Part shown: piece after piece, positions 61,249 to 64,000 of the stretch
Layout: each line of letters opens with the position of its first letter
How positions within the stretch are numbered: position 1 is the first letter of the stretch
NCBI GenBank assembly: GCA_050185195.1
Contig: JBFWZQ010000009.1
Location: forward strand, 66,456-130,455
DNA length: 64,000 nucleotides
Reading direction: 5' to 3'
Source of the DNA: CADEFQ01 sp050185195
GTDB taxonomy: Bacteria > Pseudomonadota > Gammaproteobacteria > Steroidobacterales > Steroidobacteraceae
Made by a program: the position numbers and the translations under genes
Notes under the pieces: model-generated
What the model was told of the DNA's origin: nothing
What the model saw: the letters and a program-made list of their open reading frames with translations, nothing else
Databases searched by the model: none

Positions 61249-61949
61249 GGCGCGGACTCCACCACAGGGGCGACATTGAAGGGCGAGTCATAGAGCGCCG
61301 ATTTGCTCCGCTCGACATCGAAGAAGGACACGCGCGCACCGCCATTGCGGAGCCCCGTGAAGGCGGCGCTCAGGAACTGTTCCCAGACGATCCGCTGATG
61401 CGGCGAGACCCAATAAAAGGAGACAGAGCGGATGATCTTGGAACTGGTGAGCGCCCCCGCAATGTCGCCTTCAGCAGGCGGGAGCTGCGGCAGCGTGATG
61501 GTCGTGAGATCAGCGCAGGGGCGCGGCGTGTGTACGAGCGAACTGAATACAATGATATGCACTGTATTCACGCCCTCGCGCTCCAACTGTGCGAGATTGC
61601 TCCGCAGCTCGGCAAACGCGCCCGGCAGATTGTTGCAGCGGCCCGGATCGGCGCTGACGGCATCGACCAGTTCTTGCGCGCGCGCCGGATCGCGGCGGAT
61701 GGCGAGCGGCGTCCCGCTCCAGACCGTGCGCCCGTAAGAGGTCGAGATCACTTCGATCTTGGCGTTCGCTCCGGCGCGCTTGGTGGCCAGCGCCTTGAGA
61801 TGTGAAAGCAGCAGGAGCTTGTGGGATTGCGCCGCGTCGGCATTGAGCAGCACACCGGAATCGTCGATCAGCAGCTCCACGGCGATGCGTTCTTGTGCAA
61901 GCACAGGCGTTGACAGCGCAACGAGCAGAGCAAGGAGGATCGCTTTCAT
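61245..61949 (-). CDS. Secreted vWA-like protein with incomplete MIDAS
   Basis: 234 residues from the ATG at 61949 with signal KAILLALLVALSTPVLAQE. The beta1 strand reads RIAVELLIDDSGVLLNADAA; DDSGV replaces DxSxS, so the second Ser of the MIDAS is lost. A helix VDAVSADPGRCNNLPGAFAELRSNLAQLEREG follows, then VNTVHIIVFSSLVHTP. The later Asp and Thr ligands are uncertain. It may be a vWA partner of the next gene. The annotated frame continues upstream to 62042, but the signal supports 61949. It overlaps the membrane gene by four bases. Confidence 0.75.
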   Translation of the reverse strand: MKAILLALLVALSTPVLAQERIAVELLIDDSGVLLNADAAQSHKLLLLSHLKALATKRAGANAKIEVISTSYGRTVWSGTPLAIRRDPARAQELVDAVSADPGRCNNLPGAFAELRSNLAQLEREGVNTVHIIVFSSLVHTPRPCADLTTITLPQLPPAEGDIAGALTSSKIIRSVSFYWVSPHQRIVWEQFLSAAFTGLRNGGARVSFFDVERSKSALYDSPFNVAPVVESAP

Positions 61950-62575
61950 GACGCGCTCCTTCCAAGCGCGCGCTTGGCGGCTCGCAGGATATGCGCCGTC
62001 GCCAACCCCATCGCCGCGTTGATCAAAATCAGCGCCACGCACATGAGCAGCATCGGCCAGAAGCCCGTCGCTTGGCCGGCCAGCGCCGGGATCGGCGAGG
62101 GGGCGCTTTCGGCCTGGACCCGCAAGTACAGCGCGGCGAACTCGGTCACGATCACGAAGGCGTAAAGAACGAGCAGCAGCCCCGTGACGATCTTGCTCAG
62201 CGCGCTGGCGAAAAAGCTTCGCGGGTTGGCGAATATCTCCTCATGCCGCTCGATCAACTGCGAAAACAGGAAGACCGGCGTGGCGACGGCGGCCAGACCC
62301 AGAACGCCGTTAATGAGCGTCGAGACGGTGAGGTTCTGGAAGAGGCCCCACTCGGGAAGCCCGAGCGCATCCACGAGGAACACGTCGGAGCCGACCGTGT
62401 TCACCAGCGAGTAGTTAGCCGTGTGCAGGAGCCAGTTGAAGGCTTCGGCGGCGAACAGGGCGATCAGCTTGCCGATCACCCAGAGCTTGTCCGCCGGTTC
62501 CAGCGGCGCGGCCTCCGGCCCCGCGCCTTTGGGGGGCTTCCAACTCGCGAAATTCTCTTCGTACTCGGCAGACAT
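61946..62575 (-). CDS. Island membrane protein with four predicted helices
   Basis: 209 residues from the ATG at 62575 (MSAEYEENFASWKPPKGAGPEAAPLEPADKLWVIG). Four hydrophobic segments are predicted near residues 33-53, 80-105, 120-145 and 170-195; a larger loop carries FSQLIERHEEIFANPRSFFASALSK. No family recognised. It is the first gene of the four-gene cassette and overlaps the second by four bases. Upstream is a 227-base gap shared with the divergent gene at 62803, in which I see no clear promoter. Confidence 0.72.
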   Translation of the reverse strand: MSAEYEENFASWKPPKGAGPEAAPLEPADKLWVIGKLIALFAAEAFNWLLHTANYSLVNTVGSDVFLVDALGLPEWGLFQNLTVSTLINGVLGLAAVATPVFLFSQLIERHEEIFANPRSFFASALSKIVTGLLLVLYAFVIVTEFAALYLRVQAESAPSPIPALAGQATGFWPMLLMCVALILINAAMGLATAHILRAAKRALGRSAS

Positions 62576-62802
62576 GGACAGCCTCCTTGCGCCGGCCCGG
62601 TGAAGGGTCCGGCGCGTCACGTTGATCGTGGGGCGGTCTTGGAATCAGGGTTCCGGGACCGCCCGGAGGCTTTGCGCAAAGCTTGATTGAAGCCTATGCG
62701 GCGGGGCCGGTGCCCGCCAGCACAGCAGGGGTTTCTGGTTAAGTTGGACGTTCCTGTTTAGGATTTTGGGGCCTGTTCACGCCCAGGACCCGCGATCCCG
62801 CC

Positions 62803-63447
62803 ATGCCGAGAACCTATTGGGAAGCCAAGAATCCCTATTGTCGCCGCTCGAAACTGACCAAGGCGCAGTTCGAGAAGGTCTCGTATTTCTATTTTCTTGA
62901 AGTCACAAGCGGCTGGAGCCGTCACGCCTGCGCGGAGCTGCTCCTGGCTGGAGAAGAAGGAAGCAAGCTCTCGCGTCAATCCATCAGCCTTTACTTCGAT
63001 GCGATGGGGGATTTTCTCTGGGAGCATGTCGTGGTCGCCGCCGATCCGCGCTATGTGGACAAGACGCGGCTCGACGGACTGTTCGCGTATCTCTACGGTT
63101 CGGCCGATACGCTGATCGAACCTTACGATCTGGTCGAAGCGTATCTGCGAAGCGTGCCGCTCACAGAGCCAGAGACCGGCTCCGGCAAGCCGGACAAGTT
63201 TCAGCGCAATGTTCTGATCGAGCTTCTCAAGCGGCGGTCAGACGTGACGCGCGGCTTTGCCGGAGACCAGTTGCACCGCGAGGTTGCGCGGGCCGTGTTC
63301 GTCTGCGCCGCCATCGAGGCGAGCGGCATGAAGCTCAAGAGCATCGACGACCTCTTTGCCTATACGCGCATTAAAGAAATCGCGCGGCTGGCCTGGACAA
63401 TCCTGCTCGATACGCTCGAACGCCATCCGCTCGACCGGGTGGATTAG
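62803..63447 (+). CDS. Unknown island protein with HTH-like N-terminus
   Basis: 214 residues, no signal or membrane segments. The N-terminal part (RRSKLTKAQFEKVSYFYFLEVTSGWSRHACAELL..LSRQSISLYFDAMGDFLWEHVV, in pieces) has spacing like the DNA-binding part of IS1595-type transposases, but no catalytic residues are visible and the rest is unlike a transposase. It has a Tyr/Phe-rich middle and an Arg/Leu-rich C-terminus. It is transcribed opposite to the vWA cassette and converges with the gene at 63460. Function unknown. Confidence 0.55.
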   Translation: MPRTYWEAKNPYCRRSKLTKAQFEKVSYFYFLEVTSGWSRHACAELLLAGEEGSKLSRQSISLYFDAMGDFLWEHVVVAADPRYVDKTRLDGLFAYLYGSADTLIEPYDLVEAYLRSVPLTEPETGSGKPDKFQRNVLIELLKRRSDVTRGFAGDQLHREVARAVFVCAAIEASGMKLKSIDDLFAYTRIKEIARLAWTILLDTLERHPLDRVD

Positions 63448-63459
63448 TCGGCGCTGCGT

Positions 63460-63684
63460 TTACTTCTTCGGCGTACGCGGGACAGAACGCAGGGTTCTGC
63501 GTCGGGCCGTCGGCCTGGATGGCGCGGCAGTCGCGGGAACGGTGCTCTTGAGCGACTGCGCCGGAGCGAAGACCTCGCGCAGGACCTGCTGGTCGATCTT
63601 CACGGTCGGGGCTTTGCGGAGGCGTAGGCTGCCGCCGGAAAGCGTCCGGAAAATCGCGCGGAGTGTGTCAACGGGTGTAGGCAT
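63460..63684 (-). CDS. Small basic island protein
   Basis: 74 residues, strongly basic at the C-terminus (RPTARRRTLRSVPRTPKK), with LRAIFRTLSGGSLRLRKAPTVKIDQQVLREVF near the N-terminus. It may bind nucleic acid, but no family is recognised. It starts 27 bases after the tyrosine recombinase stop and may share its transcript. Confidence 0.5.
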   Translation of the reverse strand: MPTPVDTLRAIFRTLSGGSLRLRKAPTVKIDQQVLREVFAPAQSLKSTVPATAAPSRPTARRRTLRSVPRTPKK

Positions 63685-63711
63685 GAAGCAATTCTAGCCG
63701 GACCGGCCTTC

Positions 63712-64000
63712 TCAGAGGAGTTCCGCCGCCTTGACGCGTTCGCGCAGGACATCGAGCGTCGGCACATCTTCGACCGTGGGTGCGTTGACGATTTGGTCGA
63801 GAACGAACGCCCACACCTGGGCAGCGCGCTTCTTCTCGAAGTCATAGGAATATTGCACATAGACTTCGCCCGTTACGTCCCGTTCGCCATCTGAGTGATT
63901 GAGCATCAATCGGGCATAGAGTTTTGGCAGGCCGACCGCCGTAATCCAGGTCGCGCCGGTACGCCTGACCTGCCCCCCGTTTTCAGTGCCAGCGAGAGGT
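63712..64000 (-). CDS. Tyrosine recombinase, C-terminal part (N-terminus beyond window)
   Basis: About 95 residues from the frame entering at 64000. The pattern VRRTGATWITAVGLPKLYARLMLNHSDGERDVTGEVYVQYSYDFEKKRAAQVWAFVLDQIV (in pieces) matches the P4/phage integrase C-terminus: the box II Arg in RRT, His/Asn-type residue in LNHS, and the catalytic Tyr in VQYSYD followed by EKKRAAxxWA. The Arg and Tyr of the active site can be assigned with fair confidence. It is a second, different class of recombinase 7.5 kb from the tRNA end, suggesting nested elements or an unusual island. Confidence 0.75.
   Translation of the reverse strand, partial: PLAGTENGGQVRRTGATWITAVGLPKLYARLMLNHSDGERDVTGEVYVQYSYDFEKKRAAQVWAFVLDQIVNAPTVEDVPTLDVLRERVKAAELL

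Larger units (their letters stand above)
56453..64000. mobile_element. Integrated genomic island at tRNA-fMet (left end; right end beyond window)
   Basis: Boundary at the tRNA-fMet 3' half, where the serine recombinase frame terminates inside the tRNA. Gene content then changes from housekeeping to a serine recombinase, a VirD4/TraG-like ATPase, two vWA proteins, unknown genes and a tyrosine recombinase end. By eye the DNA is less GC-rich than the nuo region. In related genomes rimP-nusA-infB usually follows a tRNA-fMet at this position, so they are expected past the far end. Confidence 0.8.

Overview
The window is a GC-rich gammaproteobacterial chromosome segment. Its gene order (smpB, ratA/rnfH, bamE, fur, recN, nadK, hrcA-grpE-dnaK-dnaJ, dapB, carAB, greA, yhbY, rlmE, ftsH, folP, glmM, tpiA, secG, tRNA-Leu, nuoA-N) resembles Xanthomonadales and related orders. 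I cannot name a genus. The last 7.5 kb is a foreign integrated island.

Layout: (1) 1-4217, RND efflux operon (adaptor and pump, the pump cut by the window edge) behind a 22-base palindrome. (2) 4240-16022, mixed housekeeping: Prc protease, M28 peptidase, small membrane proteins, Gfo/Idh/MocA oxidoreductase, DsbA-like protein, N-carbamoylputrescine amidase, an ECF sigma factor with a YCII partner, DUF1428 protein, methyltransferase and a beta-propeller protein. (3) 15806-18549, a trans-translation cluster on the minus strand: smpB, panE and ssrA (tmRNA). The tmRNA encodes the tag ANDDNYALAA. Its T-loop is interrupted by a 308-nt group I intron with an Azoarcus-like core, and a free-standing LAGLIDADG homing endonuclease lies directly downstream of the gene. 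(4) 18573-24101, ratA, rnfH-like gene, bamE, fur, recN, nadK, hrcA. (5) 24153-40465, heat-shock genes with two near-perfect sigma-32 promoters, then lysine, carbamoyl-phosphate, RNA-processing, folate, cell-wall and glycolysis genes. (6) 40474-54853, tRNA-Leu(GAG) and the complete 14-gene NADH:quinone oxidoreductase operon, followed by a Tat-exported M20 peptidase. (7) 56420-64000, an initiator tRNA whose 3' half carries the junction of an integrated island. The island has a large serine recombinase whose stop codon lies in the tRNA anticodon, a four-gene cassette (four-helix membrane protein, two secreted von Willebrand A-type proteins, a VirD4/TraG-like ATPase), an orphan gene, and the C-terminal end of a tyrosine recombinase running off the window.

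The most striking signal is the intron-bearing tmRNA next to a separate homing endonuclease. Ribosome rescue in this organism would depend on RNA splicing, and the intron and endonuclease may move together although they are not nested. The second is the serine-recombinase island and its vWA/VirD4 cassette, whose function I cannot assign.
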